A stretch of 64,000 bases of DNA, taken from assembly GCF_026151205.1 (NCBI RefSeq), contig NC_087082.1:12449365-12513364 (forward strand). The letters run 5' to 3'. Positions 1 through 12,127 of the stretch are shown here, piece after piece; position 1 is the first letter of the stretch; each line of letters begins with the position of its first letter. Below the pieces are notes generated by a model, which was not told the DNA's origin, did no database searches, and was given only the letters and a program-made list of their open reading frames with translations. This DNA comes from Bolinopsis microptera (Eukaryota > Ctenophora > Tentaculata > Lobata > Bolinopsidae). A program made the position numbers and the translations under genes.

Positions 1-1640
1 ACTTTCAAAACAGCGCTGCCGAGTAGCCACCAAGCGAGGACGAACAAAACGTCAGTCAAACGAACTCCTTATCCTTCTACGACGCGTTATATAACTCAGG
101 TCACGTTTGTGAAGCCGGAAACGTACGAGTAGGTAGACGCGGACGGTCCCGTTAGAGGGCTGGAAATTTATCAAGGGAACCTCGGAAAGATACATCAAGA
201 CGGGCAAGACTGTTGTTTTCACGATGAGCTTCCATCTGTAATACAAAAACCATTCAGACATTTAATTTTCAGTTAAATTAGGGAAATTAGACAAAATTTT
301 ATTATTCTTATATTAGTAGTATTACACGTTATTCAAGAAGACATGGTCCGGTAATTAATGAACTAGTTCTACCTGAAAAAACAGCTCATCAGACAACCAC
401 ATCACCCTCTAGGTTTAAGAGATAACAGACTTTAGAGTGTGGCCATTGAAGCGGTACGCGAGGGATCTCTCACTCTCTCTCTCTTGCAGCTCATTAGTCG
501 ACACTCGTTGTTGAACCTACATACTGTTAAGAACCTGCTCTCTGCAAAGTTCGTGGAGCAAAACACTGAGTGGAGCTGTCGGGACGTGTACATGTTACAT
601 TCTCCTCATGTCTCGTGCAACGAACGTGTCCGTGTTGACTGTCAGCCTTCAGCTCTCGGATCACACATCACGCACGCCTGTATGCTGTGAAAATATGTAC
701 ACTGTACAGAGAACAAAACAAAGGAATGAGGTGGCCACTATTTCACTGCCAGCGTGTATTAACATTGTGTGATCATATCATGTCAACGTGAAATAATGCA
801 TCAGAAAATAATTAGGTCAACGTGATTAAATTGTCCTGACATGTTGATATAAATGCATGTCACATTCTCACACAGTTTTGTTAACTATTAAGTTCACTAA
901 CTGAATAATAGCATTGCGAAACTTACAGTTTCCGCAGAAGCCGCTTGTACAGTGTACACAGGGTATAGGGGTTAAGAGGACTGTCAGATGTCTCTAAATG
1001 TAGGAATTCTCAGTTCGTCTCTTGTGTCACCTCTGCACTCCTCTTCTCTTTTCTCTCTCCAGCTCCCGTCTCTTCAGTTGTTCCTCCAGCTCCCGTCTCT
1101 TTGTTCGTAATTCTGTACTCCACATTCCTCTCCCAGCTCACTTCGTTTATCTAACCCTACCAGCTCTCACATCACTGCTCCTAAGTCGTGTACTGTCTCC
1201 ATCACATCAAGATCACACTCCTACTCGCTTGCGTACCTGCAATCTGCATCCTCAATCTCCTCCTGGTCATGTCGTCGAGTCTCACCGTACCAGCCAATAT
1301 CTTACACCACCAGTCACGTCAGAAACCAAGTCTGTCAAGCAGGAGAGACTCTCACCGGGTCGTTAGAACACTTGTCAGTCAGATCTCGCACAATGTAGCT
1401 GAGTCAGCAGTCAGATCAGGGAAGGTTCAGCACGTAACGCTATTAGGGGGGTCTCTGCACGATCTTAACTATGCTCCGGAGACACGAACTCTAGTTAACC
1501 TGTTAGCACCACAAATAACTTTCACATCTTACTATGATACCGACTCTAAAATCTAAAATTGATCATAGTGCGAGATGGTTGCAGGGTTTTTAACACTTAG
1601 ATAAAATAAGAGAAACACGAATTACACGCTTACGTTTGTC
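1..1640. other. Gene-poor left edge, no supported gene
   Basis: I see no exon structure, RNA gene or conserved protein here. Short open frames near 440-690 and 1020-1550 have low-complexity Ser/Leu/Pro composition from CT-rich DNA and no recognisable domain. About 1056-1110 an 18-base phrase containing CTCCAGCTCCCGTCTCTT occurs twice in tandem, which explains the local open frames. Confidence 0.5.
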
Positions 1641-1685
1641 AAGGTGACCGTAGAGCTTGTGAGACTGGGTGTCCATGAGTTGACT

Positions 1686-1782
1686 GTTGAGAATCCTCAA
1701 CTAGCAGTTATCAGGGTTGTCGAGAACTCTCGACTTGTCACCGGGAAACTGGGAACAGTCCCGAGTACAAACGGTCCTTTTC
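1686..1782 (+). repeat. Hairpin module 1 (double)
   Basis: HP1 is 1686-1701 (GTTGAGAATCCTCAAC). HP2 is 1719-1734 (GTCGAGAACTCTCGAC), where both stem arms carry a matching T-to-C/A-to-G change. CCTTTTC is at 1776-1782, unusually far (41 nt) from HP2. Confidence 0.75.
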
Positions 1783-2188
1783 TTTATTTTTCATCACTTA
1801 TCTCGGGGAGACCGGGAAACCTCCGTCAAAACTGTAACTAACAACACCGAGGTAACGCTAGTCGCTATCAGGCGGGCAGGGACTGCACGGGGCACAACCT
1901 GTTGCCCTGTAATGGGGAATTTTGTGTCAGTCTTACCGACTAACGACCAAAGTTTTAAACAGTAAAATTTACGGACAAGAAATTTGCGTGAAAATGGCCA
2001 AAAAAAGAACACACACACACAGCTTAAAAACAAAACAAAAGATACTTGTCCCGAATATATATAAAAGATCTAGCGTATGATAGGAATACTTTACAATTCA
2101 CTCAGACATTTCCTAACTTGCTACGTGCAGAAACGGTAGTACAAAGTAGAGTTAAGTGGGAGAAACCGACCACAGAGCACCAGTTTGC

Positions 2189-2256
2189 GTTGAGAATCCT
2201 CAACTAATAGTGATAAGATCCTGTTGAGAACACTCAACTAATCCGGGAACCTTTTC
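2189..2256 (+). repeat. Hairpin module 2 (double)
   Basis: HP1 2189-2204 has loop AATC. HP2 2223-2238 has loop AACA. CCTTTTC is at 2250-2256. Spacers are 18 and 11 nt, close to the array norm. Confidence 0.85.
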
Positions 2257-3407
2257 TTGTGTATGTTTGCCTATGATCTCACAGCACATAGCGTTTGGTA
2301 CCCGCAGCACATGCAAGGACAGGTCCCGTCAATTGTCCGGCCACAAGGAGAAATCGTAAACCGCTAGTAACTGCTCTAGAAAGAATAGCACCAGGTTACC
2401 GCAAATATACACGTACCCTCTCAAAGCGAAGAAATATAGCTATACAGATTGTATTTGAACGGATGCTATTCATGGGAATAGTAAGACAGCATAAGCTGCG
2501 GAATGATATGTGAAAAGCCAAACTAAATCAAAGAAGGATCAATTTAGCAATCAAACGGGCCACATATTTAAATGAATAATAATGCTTTAAAGATAAACTT
2601 CTTAGTCGAAAACCAACGCTTTAGCTAAATGTAGCAACCTAATTAGTAATTACGTAATATTTGATACAGATTACTATGAACTCAGCCTGATTGATGTATC
2701 GATTCCGGAAAACAAGTTTGGACAGTGCTGGAAATGACACTCACATCTACGTTCAATTGTAACTACCTAGTAGTTATAGTAAACCTGTTTGGAGTCAGCC
2801 ATCCACGAGCCAGTAGAGGATTAATTACCAAATTTCAAACATAACCGATCACAGTACTATCTAAACAGAGCTAGAGGCGAACAGATTTCTAATGATAAGA
2901 GCTACTATCATGTAAGCTCCACAGGTACTTTGACGCAACAACTGACTGCTGAGGTCAAATCTTATACCGATTTCGTCGAGAGTAGCTCAACATAGGCCCT
3001 TTTCAAAGCACAAAAATCAATTCATACTTCTTCGTTGGACCAAAAGGTCGACAAAATTGCCAAGAAATTAAGGACACAGCCAATTAGGCGATCGAAAATT
3101 TCCGTTCATTGAGAGTTCTCAATTATAAGAAGCTCTAAGTTGACCGCTTATGAAGCTTTTTTTTGCTATCCAGAAATCAATCCCAAGCGGAACGGTACCG
3201 TGTACTGTATACATAGTATACAAGACTACACTACCGAACACTGCATACAAGTTCAACACATGCTATGGCCGTTAACAAGGTCGAACTTATAAACTGCTTT
3301 ACTGAGTATCAATCAGACGGTTTGACTCTGAATCAGTAGGTCCAGAATCTGCGTACCTCAGACAATTCAAGACACACAATTATCTTGAGGTCATGACGTC
3401 CATTTGT

Positions 3408-3438
3408 GTCGAGAACACTCAACATAAAGTTCCTTTTC
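3408..3438 (+). repeat. Hairpin module 3 (single)
   Basis: One hairpin, 3408-3423 (GTCGAGAACACTCAAC), with one G-U type pair if folded as RNA and the AACA loop typical of HP2. CCTTTTC at 3432-3438. Confidence 0.7.
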
Positions 3439-3613
3439 GGGTTACATCAGGGACCAATCAAGAGAAACCTGGAATTCCAGAGCCACACGTCCACAACGTG
3501 AATAGACGAGAGACACGGGCTCCAATACTGCAGTTAGCAGCAATTGACAGAATCAATCAAGTTCCCTGTTGTGATGCAAAGCCACAGAATGTTCGTGCTC
3601 GGACATCAATAGT

Positions 3614-3695
3614 GATGAGAATTCTCATCTTTAGGTTGAGAATACTCAACGCTCCTTTCTGGGCCTTTTCTGGTTGGTCGCATTTCTGCGACCAA
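3614..3695 (+). repeat. Hairpin module 4 (double, plus a third downstream hairpin)
   Basis: HP1 3614-3629 (GATGAGAATTCTCATC) and HP2 3635-3650 (GTTGAGAATACTCAAC) are only 5 nt apart. CCTTTTC is at 3664-3670. It is followed directly by a perfect 8-bp hairpin, TTGGTCGC/GCGACCAA with loop ATTTCT, at 3674-3695. Confidence 0.8.
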
Positions 3696-3928
3696 TTTGA
3701 TCTGGGTTTTGTTGGTTCAGGATGCTAGTGCTTGCCACTCCAAGTCCACAAAAGAGCGGTCTCATCATGATGGCAGTACAAGATCGAGGTGTTGTTTATA
3801 AAAACCAGTCCAAGGACACTGTAAGGCAATCCAAAGACGGTTCGGTTGATTGGTAAAGTTGATAGTGAAAACCAGTCCATAGTCAACGGAGGTTGACATG
3901 GACGGTTAGGTGTCGTTAGTGGGTAAAC

Positions 3929-4127
3929 ATCCATTCCAGGACTGCCGTGAAGCTATCCTTAGATGGTTGTTTGGCTGTGTTTGGGTTCTGTTTGGTTCCG
4001 TTCGGTTAACTCGCCATACCAGGACTGCCCGGAGGCTATCCTTCGATGGCTGTCTGCCGTCTGGGTTACATGAGATCGGTCACTTTCGCCATACCAAAGG
4101 CACTCGAAAGTAATCCTCAGATGGCTA
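3929..4127 (+). repeat. Degenerate tandem repeat, about 80-bp unit
   Basis: The phrase CCAGGACTGCC and the following GCTATCCTT and GATGG recur at about 3929-3971 and 4012-4053. A more decayed third copy lies at about 4089-4127. It sits between hairpin modules 4 and 5 and contains none of the hairpin motifs. Confidence 0.55.
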
Positions 4128-4694
4128 AGCAAACTTTCTGTGTTGGGTAAATCATAGTTGACATATATTGGTGCTACAGTTTGAGTGAATACAGTTTTTA
4201 AACGATGATAAGCTATCAAATTTTGGTGGACTATGCTTTTTCTATGCAACAATTGAACATGAAGTTGAGCACAAAATAAACATGCTAATACTATACCCAT
4301 AAAGATAATTGCAACTATAACAAATTCTTATTCTTCAGTTCTTTAGTATATATAGTAGTTCTGCTTATTTCTGTTCGGATGATAAAAAGAGCCTTCAAGA
4401 GAAGAGAGAGAACCAACAGCCAAAGACCATCAACTACAAGCTAGCTGTAGTCATGATAACTTAAGCTTATCAGCCTGTCATAATAAAATATCCGGAGAGA
4501 GATTGAAGTTCAGAAGGAAATTTCGCATCAGTTGATGCAGATGTAGCAATGTAATACTAAAATAAATTTAGCTGATAGGATAGGACAATTTTCTGAAATA
4601 AGAGCGTATTAAAATCTAAAATTCGAAATTATTCAGAAATTAATCCCGAGGTTATGGGTAAAATTCAAAGACATGGAAGATTGGGAAAAAATGT

Positions 4695-4744
4695 GTTGAG
4701 AACTCTCAACTGTGTCAATGCAACCTTTTCAAATTATAAATTTG
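4695..4744 (+). repeat. Hairpin module 5 (single, plus downstream hairpin)
   Basis: Hairpin 4695-4710 (loop AACT) and CCTTTTC 4724-4730. A 6-bp hairpin CAAATT/AATTTG with loop ATA overlaps the last C, at 4730-4744. Confidence 0.75.
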
Positions 4745-5014
4745 ATAAGGACAGTTATAAAATTGAGAAAGTCAACAAATTTAAAGTTCGAACAAGAATT
4801 TTATATATATTTAAAATCGATAGAAAAGTTAGCTGTGCAATAGTCAATAATGAAAAACTAACCAAAATGAGATGTAATTTATCACTTATGGGTATTTTGG
4901 CCTACTTCCAAGTTTTTCTCTTTATAAAAGATCATGAGTATACCATAGCTTAGTAGGCACTTCATCGAGTAGAACAGAATATTCGAGGAGTTCAAGTCTA
5001 GAGCCAAATCTAAC

Positions 5015-5077
5015 GTTGAGAATTCTCAACTTGAGAGTATCAATGTTGTTGAGAACACTCAACATTTCAACCTTTTC
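5015..5077 (+). repeat. Hairpin module 6 (double)
   Basis: HP1 5015-5030 (loop AATT), HP2 5048-5063 (loop AACA), CCTTTTC 5071-5077. This is one of the cleanest copies and a good seed for a search model. Confidence 0.85.
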
Positions 5078-5413
5078 GTGCTTATATCTATTCGATTCCT
5101 AACTCATCTGGGATGTATAACTTTTTTCAGTAATCCTTAAGTTATCCTGGTAAATCCAGTTGTCCTGAAATCCAGTTATCCTGGTAATTCCTTTTAGAGT
5201 CCTTTGATTTTATCAATCAGTTATCCTGTGAATTATTTCCTTTTTCAATATATCAAAGCTATCGTTCTATCGTTTGCTACCGTTATCATTCTTGTATTCT
5301 GTACTGGTTACTGTTATATCCTGACCAATTCTGTTGTTCGTATCACTATCATCTAAAATCCTGATAAAATGTTATTCGTCCTGTGTTTTAGATCCAGGGG
5401 ATCAGCCTTGGAT

Positions 5414-5476
5414 GTTGAGAATACTCAACTAAAAGTGTTGAAAATGTTGAAAACATTCAACTGGGTGGACCTTTTC
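5414..5476 (+). repeat. Hairpin module 7 (double, paired stem change)
   Basis: HP1 5414-5429 (loop AATA). HP2 5446-5461 (GTTGAAAACATTCAAC) has the innermost pair changed in both arms, G-C to A-T. CCTTTTC 5470-5476. Confidence 0.8.
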
Positions 5477-5710
5477 ACAGAGACCTTATATTCCACAACA
5501 GCCATGCATTCTCCAAATCTTATTACATCTGTTTTTACATCAATCCAGTGCTTCTAATTTACCAAGGTTTAAAGTTGTATTTTATACACAATACAATATA
5601 GAATCAAGTCGAGTTGGTTGTACACAGGTACATCACAGAAGGGAGTAGTTGGATCAGTGATAGGTAATCTAGTCAATCATCGTATTTGAATGATATTGAA
5701 CAGCTCAGAT

Positions 5711-5778
5711 GTTGAGGATTCTCAACTTTAGTTTATGATTGTTACCTGGGAACGCCCAGGATGTAATGAAACCTTTTC
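5711..5778 (+). repeat. Hairpin module 8 (HP2 stem fully replaced)
   Basis: HP1 5711-5726 (GTTGAGGATTCTCAAC). At the HP2 position, 5745-5760, the sequence is CCTGGGAACGCCCAGG. The stem is different yet perfectly paired, and loop type AACN and spacing (18 nt before, 11 nt after) are kept. CCTTTTC 5772-5778. This is the strongest single sign that pairing, not primary sequence, is conserved. Confidence 0.8.
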
Positions 5779-6465
5779 CTCTTATTCTACATCAAGCTAG
5801 TCAATACTTTAGCTGATTCAATTAGGTAAGCATGCATGCACGGAAATTGGTTCAGGAGTTTCAAACCCAAGAGAGAACGAACGCTGGCAAGCTTTGGAGA
5901 ATTACTGAAAATAACAAAATTTACATTTAGCATCGAAGTTTTCTTATTTTTTTGGAGGAAATGCTGCAAAAAATAGAGCCATTTTCAAACCCGATTATAA
6001 ATATAAGATAAGGCACCGCAATTTACACGAAAGTGATACATAGACTTTAAATAACAATAGAATATACAGACTGCACTGACAAATGGTTATTTATAGTTAC
6101 TGTTCAGAGATAGGAAAAGTCCAACTGGAACTCAGACACACGGATTCGGGATATCAGGTTGTATTAGCTAGAGCTATGCTTCAACATTTACATGTCCAGA
6201 GAAAGAAGACCATCCATTGTTCAGCAAAACATTTACACATCAGATATATGTATTTCTGACTACATCCGGGTCTACGTATTCCAAAGATTCCGGTGAGGTA
6301 ATAAGCGTTCATGCTCTAGCGCCAATTATTCGTGAGTTCCGATAATAAAGCTCCATATTTCAGCAAGAGGATACATATATGTACGCTTGATTAAATTGTT
6401 TTGCTCATGCACAGTTACCAATTTATATTGTATACAGATCATCTTTAAGTGGTAAGAGCCTTTTT

Positions 6466-6537
6466 GCTGAGAGTGCTCAGCTGAATTGAAATACCTGAAT
6501 TCGTTGAGAACACTCAACTGGGATGAGTAACCTTTTC
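6466..6537 (+). repeat. Hairpin module 9 (double)
   Basis: HP1 6466-6481 (GCTGAGAGTGCTCAGC, paired T-to-C change). HP2 6503-6518 (loop AACA). CCTTTTC 6531-6537. Confidence 0.85.
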
Positions 6538-6822
6538 GTTTGCCAAGTCTGGCTTATGAGAGATGTTAGATAGTTGTCTGTACTGCGTGGCTGCGTGTTG
6601 AACGAGTGCAACTTGTAACTTGGCTGATTGCAGTGTACCGTGTTGATTTACCAAATTTCTGAAATTTCCATTCCTTAGTATATCTCACAATTCGACATAT
6701 AGCATTTGTACTAAACTAATTTTGGTACAATGCTACAATGCTCACTGCATTAGTCATAAATTCATACAGATAGCTTCAGTTAGCTATAAAGAGCACTTTA
6801 ATCTCTAGATACTTATGGTTTT

Positions 6823-6856
6823 GTTGAGAACTCTCAACTTCAGTTCGAGCCTTTTC
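6823..6856 (+). repeat. Hairpin module 10 (single)
   Basis: Only the HP2-type hairpin is present, 6823-6838 (loop AACT). CCTTTTC at 6850-6856. Confidence 0.75.
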
Positions 6857-9367
6857 GGAGTGGTAGGGATGGTCAAGTTGGTACTGGGGCTGGAGTGTCG
6901 GGAATGTTGGGCGAATAGGTTGCGTTTATAATATGTTGTCGATCATTGAGTCGATTGCGGCGAGCGAGTGTTGCTTGTCAGGACATTGCATTGTGCTGGA
7001 ATGTCGATCGAGTGCGGTATATGTCGATCGAATGCGGAAGTTTGCAAGGAAGGTTAGTGGGAGGGTGGTAAGTGCAGGTTCTGGTTGTGGTTAGCGTTTC
7101 TGTGGCGTGGGAAGGTGTTAGGCTAATTACCACATATATTTAATTAACTTATTTTGCGTCTCCTCCATGCCATCAACTAAAGTCAAGCCTAGTATCACAC
7201 ATTCTAATCCATAATTAATTTCTATAGACTCATTACCAATACTTATTTCTGTCCGAAAGATAGTCAATGTTCTGGAATTTTTTCATAACGGACTTCCACA
7301 GACGAACGTCTGTACGGGAATTTCAATTATCTAGCGGTCAGATCCAAGAGGAATATCAGTTATAGGAAGGGGACACTGGACAGGATAGGTAAACTTTAAG
7401 AGGGTCAAACTCACAAGTCACCTGATAAAACAAATTTTGTATCATTATTTTAAATTATAACATTCTTTTACTATTTCTTATTTGACGGAGTATGTTCTTA
7501 ATGAAGGTTAGAAAATATCATAGACAATCAAAATTAGTAATTACCACTACTTTTATGCTTTATTTTAAAAGATTATTAGTAGTAGAATATCGTTAGCATT
7601 TATTCATGTTTACCAGACCTATATTGATATACTTATACAATGAGTATACTTGTGCAACGAGTGTAGACTGGATGGCCGCAAGTCAGCTAGAGGAGGAACA
7701 GCCTTGCCAATCCAAAGGGATGGTTGTTAGGAACCGGATCCACAAGAGAACACACGATGAGTTTGGCGAAGTACAATTTAAATTAATATAGAGCTAGAGG
7801 ATCCGGGTCATGGTAGGCGGCTCTTCAAACGTTGTTCTGTTCATAAAACTTAGCTCTGTTGGCGAAACATTTCCGTTTCTGCAGCATGGGCACGTGTTAA
7901 ATCTAAGTTTTCTAATTATAAATGTAGATATATTTAAGATTGATTTATCTTGTTTTTACCCTGTTTTGCACTGTTAGCCGAAAGATTTAAATCTAAATTA
8001 ACCCCCTCGCATTCCCTAGTGCCAAAGTATACTTATTCGTTACTAATAATAAAGAATCCCAATTCCGCAGAACAAAGATCTTCAGTGATGACTTCAGAAA
8101 AGAAGGACTGTCAAGGATTTTCAGGATGGACCTGTCAAATAATATAAACATAAGTAACGTATCCTAAAAGATGCAATGGTTGAAAGTATTTCTGTCAGTT
8201 TCTTTTAATAGCTTATTAACCTATCAAGGCCATAAAATTTAACCGTTTGTGTTTTATTTTTATAGTCATCCATACTGATTACTTCAGACCTCTTGGTTAT
8301 ACTTAGGAATAAACAGACGATGGTTAAGACTGCAGTCAGGAAGATAGGGAAATAAGAGACAAGAACAGATCAACGTCACAATGTCATCATTGTCATGCGA
8401 CCGACTCCATTACTCAAGGTTCAGTTTCCTCACCTGATGAATTAATATCGATCAAATGGATACATCATTATTCATTACGTCATGGATCTGAGTGTTATCC
8501 TCAACACGAACATTATATGACAAGACTATAAGTTTAAATGATTTGAACAGCAAATGAGATAGATATCAAAATCGTTTAAAATCGTATCATTTCGGTAAGG
8601 TACTCCCTGTATATAACAAAGTGTCCATCCCCAAACAATAAGGCCACGTCACGTCACACTAGTTCAGATCTGTAAACGAAGAACACGGAGTAGCCAAGCC
8701 TGAGAGTTTTACAGAGATACCGACTAGCGGATTAGGTTTAATACGTCACGACATTATCTCAATCATAGTATTAATGATTTTTATTGGATGACTTCTCAAT
8801 TCTTAGCTGATTTGTGTATCTTAGCTGATCAGGAAGGGGCAGGAGACTGAGGGTTTAGACACTGCCGTCACATCACCACTGCACGGCAAGCCTGTCAAGT
8901 TTTATCACAAGTTACATATTTCAGATTCCAAATGAACTGAAGTCTAAGAAAAGAGAAAATTATTACAGACTATTAATTTGATGAAGGACAAATACACAAA
9001 TTCATGAAAATATACGAGGTACTCCCTGATTCCTAACTGTAATGCTGATCCAGTAATGCTGCTAATTCAAAGGTTTACAGTCAAGGTAACGAAAAGGAGA
9101 TGGGAGCTTGCTGGCAGCTGTAAGTAAAGAGAAGATTGGCTGATGTCGATCTGAATGTCAAGTAGAGAAGAGACAGTGTGACAACCCTCCCGATATATGT
9201 GCTACACCAAAAACCCTGCCAAAAGTACTGGTGGCATACGATAGTATCTGGTTGGATTTTCATGAAGCAATGCGCGAAGCTTAATCAAAAAGCTTTCAAT
9301 CTCTGCATGATGATTACAGTTCAAACAATCTCTCAAATGAAAAATAAAACTCAAAACGCTTACGAAG

Positions 9368-9436
9368 GTTGAGAATTCTCAACTGCTTGAAGGTTTTTTA
9401 ATGCTGAGAACACTCAGCTTAGCTTTAAACCTTTTC
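9368..9436 (+). repeat. Hairpin module 11 (double)
   Basis: HP1 9368-9383 (loop AATT). HP2 9403-9418 (GCTGAGAACACTCAGC). CCTTTTC 9430-9436. Confidence 0.85.
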
Positions 9437-9692
9437 GTAAAATGCCAGAGCGGCAGAGCCAGTGATCAAGAGTACATTGTAACCACAGCATTAGAGAACA
9501 TTAATTTAACTTGTAAAGCAGAAACATAGTAGGGGCACTGAAGTGAACAGTAAGTTACACATTGATGTGAAGACGAGCAATGCAAGCTGAATACATCATA
9601 CCAAATAACAATCCGCAATTATATGTTCCACCAATTATTGGTTTTTTATGTGAAATCATCGATGAATTTCTGGGCATGTAACTCAATTGAAT

Positions 9693-9768
9693 GTTGAGAA
9701 TGCTCAACAGTTACCGTTGATTGATTTAAATTCAGCGTTGAGAACACTCAACAAGCTTTAACCTTTTC
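9693..9768 (+). repeat. Hairpin module 12 (double)
   Basis: HP1 9693-9708 (loop AATG) and HP2 9737-9752 (loop AACA), 28 nt apart. CCTTTTC 9762-9768. Confidence 0.85.
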
Positions 9769-10135
9769 GTTAGATTTTTAGACAGATCTCAAACTAGCTG
9801 TAGTGGTGAGCTTCACGCAAACAAACTTTCTGTAATAGATAAAAGAGATGGAGACAATCGGTTAAGGATTATGAATACCATTAGAAAGATTATATCATAT
9901 TGGACATATCATAATTAATTTCATTGATTTTTCTTGCCATAACAAATATCTTTGGTGCAGGAAACAAGATCTGAGAATGCATTGGAAAATGTTGAAGTTT
10001 AGCGCAAAATTACAGTCAAATCAAACCGTCCAGAAAGCGATTAAGAGCACTACGAAATCGGTTGTAGTTCCGTGTAAAAGCAGCGGCTGCTATGATTTTG
10101 GCCGAGTTCAGTGGGGTGTGTCCGAATGATGGTTT

Positions 10136-10183
10136 GCTGAGAATTCTCAGCTGAATACCTTTTGTCTGAACGACTCCGTTCAG
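10136..10183 (+). repeat. Hairpin module 13 (single, plus downstream hairpin)
   Basis: Hairpin 10136-10151 (GCTGAGAATTCTCAGC), then the variant CCTTTTG at 10158-10164. A perfect 7-bp hairpin follows, CTGAACG/CGTTCAG with loop ACTC, at 10166-10183. Confidence 0.7.
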
Positions 10184-11623
10184 TAACATGCATGCAGATG
10201 TAACAGGCAACATATAACAGTTGATATAACAGCTTTGTGGTTAAGTGCGAGGAAACGTTTTATCATAACAGCTGGCTCCGTATCTGCTCCTCCGATCAAG
10301 CCAGTGATGGGGAGGATTGGGAATCACGGGTGGACATCATGCCGAATGTGTTCTGCAAGCCCAAAATTTAGGAAATTTAGCCGTCCTAGAGGTCTTCAAG
10401 GTGCCGCTCAAACCTTACGTTTCTGCGAATTTAAATCTATTTTTAATATCGTGCATCAGTTTTAGTGTAATATGTCTAGACAACTAAACATGGTGCTATC
10501 TACGAAAAGTTATGCATATGCAGAGTTAAAATAAAACTCAATACTGCACCGTTGTCCGTCATCGACAAAAGATGTTACCGGTACCCATCGAACCGTTTAG
10601 CTCCAGCACATATGTATGACAATTAAGGCGAAGAGTTTGCATAACAGACGGCAACCCATGTCGGCAGGCCACATGTAAAACAAAGAGCTCTGGGAACATA
10701 ATGGTATTATGTGTGGGCAGTTTTTGGACAATGCCCGGGTCACTCAGATAGTAAATACATAGAGCTTTCGGGAAGAATTACGCGATATCCGAAACAAGCA
10801 TACACTTTAAGCATTTTTGTTTTATGATGGTACTTTCATAAATTCCATAGGACTGTGCACACGTAAGTTCAAAGAATAAAGAAGCCCGGTTAAAGAAATC
10901 ACTCACCCATTCTCGTTGTTAAAATATGCTGCACGGCTCACAAAGAGTTGTTAACGAAGAACTGCGCATAGCTTTAGGTTCAAGGGATCTAATACGGCCA
11001 CGCAGTTCTGAAATCTTGTTAGTGCAGCAGCTCAGGAAAAGGCCACAGACAATAAAAGATATTTCAAGCATTCATTCAGATTCGCAAGAAAATTACACTT
11101 CTGGAGCCAAAAACATAGCATTACAATTATTAATAAGTAATCCATTTTCCAATTTGAGTTACAACTATTTAAAGTATTTCTGTATCACTCGCCATTATCT
11201 TGAAACAAATTATATTCCAGATCAAACCGGATAATTAAAATTTCAACAGTCCAATAAGAACCTGAAATAATCTTGCTTGAAAGCAAATTTATGTTAACAC
11301 TGATTTAAAAGTAGCTTGCTTGTCAAAATCATGCATTGCAATTGTATTACACCAATATTCACCACAAATTGAGACGTGAAGAAAGTTGCCAAGAATAAGA
11401 ATTCTATAACAGAGTATCAGAATCGGTTTATCTCTCGAAAAAAGTTAAAATTTACAATTACGATCACTTTGAAAGGTCGGCCTACCGGTTATCAATCATC
11501 CAAGAAACCCGATATAAACACAACTAGCCAAGCTTAATCGGCAGCAGGTTATCAATACTAGCAGTAAACACCGCACTTGCGTTGACAGGTATAAAACTAA
11601 GATAAAATTTTCTGTTAAAAAGT

Positions 11624-11654
11624 GTTGAGAACTCTCAACTTTTCGGCCCTTTTC
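11624..11654 (+). repeat. Hairpin module 14 (single)
   Basis: HP2-type hairpin 11624-11639 (loop AACT), CCTTTTC 11648-11654, immediately followed by TATAAA. Confidence 0.75.
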
Positions 11655-12127
11655 TATAAAAGAAATTTGAAAAATTGATGGCTTGGCTCAAACATTTAAA
11701 GATTTGAACATAAGATATTTCATGTTTAGCAACATACCCGTAACCAGCGACAGATTCTATAAACCCCGTAGACTGAAAAGTTAAAAAGCTTATCGGCTTT
11801 ATAAGTATAATATCGATTTTAAGATGGTAAACGAAATACTGTTTACACCAGATTACATAAATAACACAATTTACCGACATCCCGTAAGAACCTCCAAGAG
11901 TTAATCATATGGTTGACCCAAAAGATTTTGCTGACGAAAAGACCAAGAATTGATGTAGAAAAGGAACTAATTTACCAAACCTCTCGAACTGATTACCTTA
12001 TACCACATCTAGTTACCGAATACTGAGATACAGAGATAAGGTTATTCGTCGTTTACAACTTCTGCTGTTGAGCCAGCCGCACCCCTCTAACAATACCTTA
12101 CTTGAAAATATAACCCAGAAAAGTTAC

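Noticed and set aside
439-1556. Open frames of 80-120 codons near the left edge
   Set aside because: CT-rich low-complexity translation, no domain, no splice support, some with non-ATG starts.
3109-3122. TTGAGAGTTCTCAA palindrome resembling the hairpin module
   Set aside because: Lacks the outer base pairs and the following CCTTTTC; counted only as a possible decayed copy.
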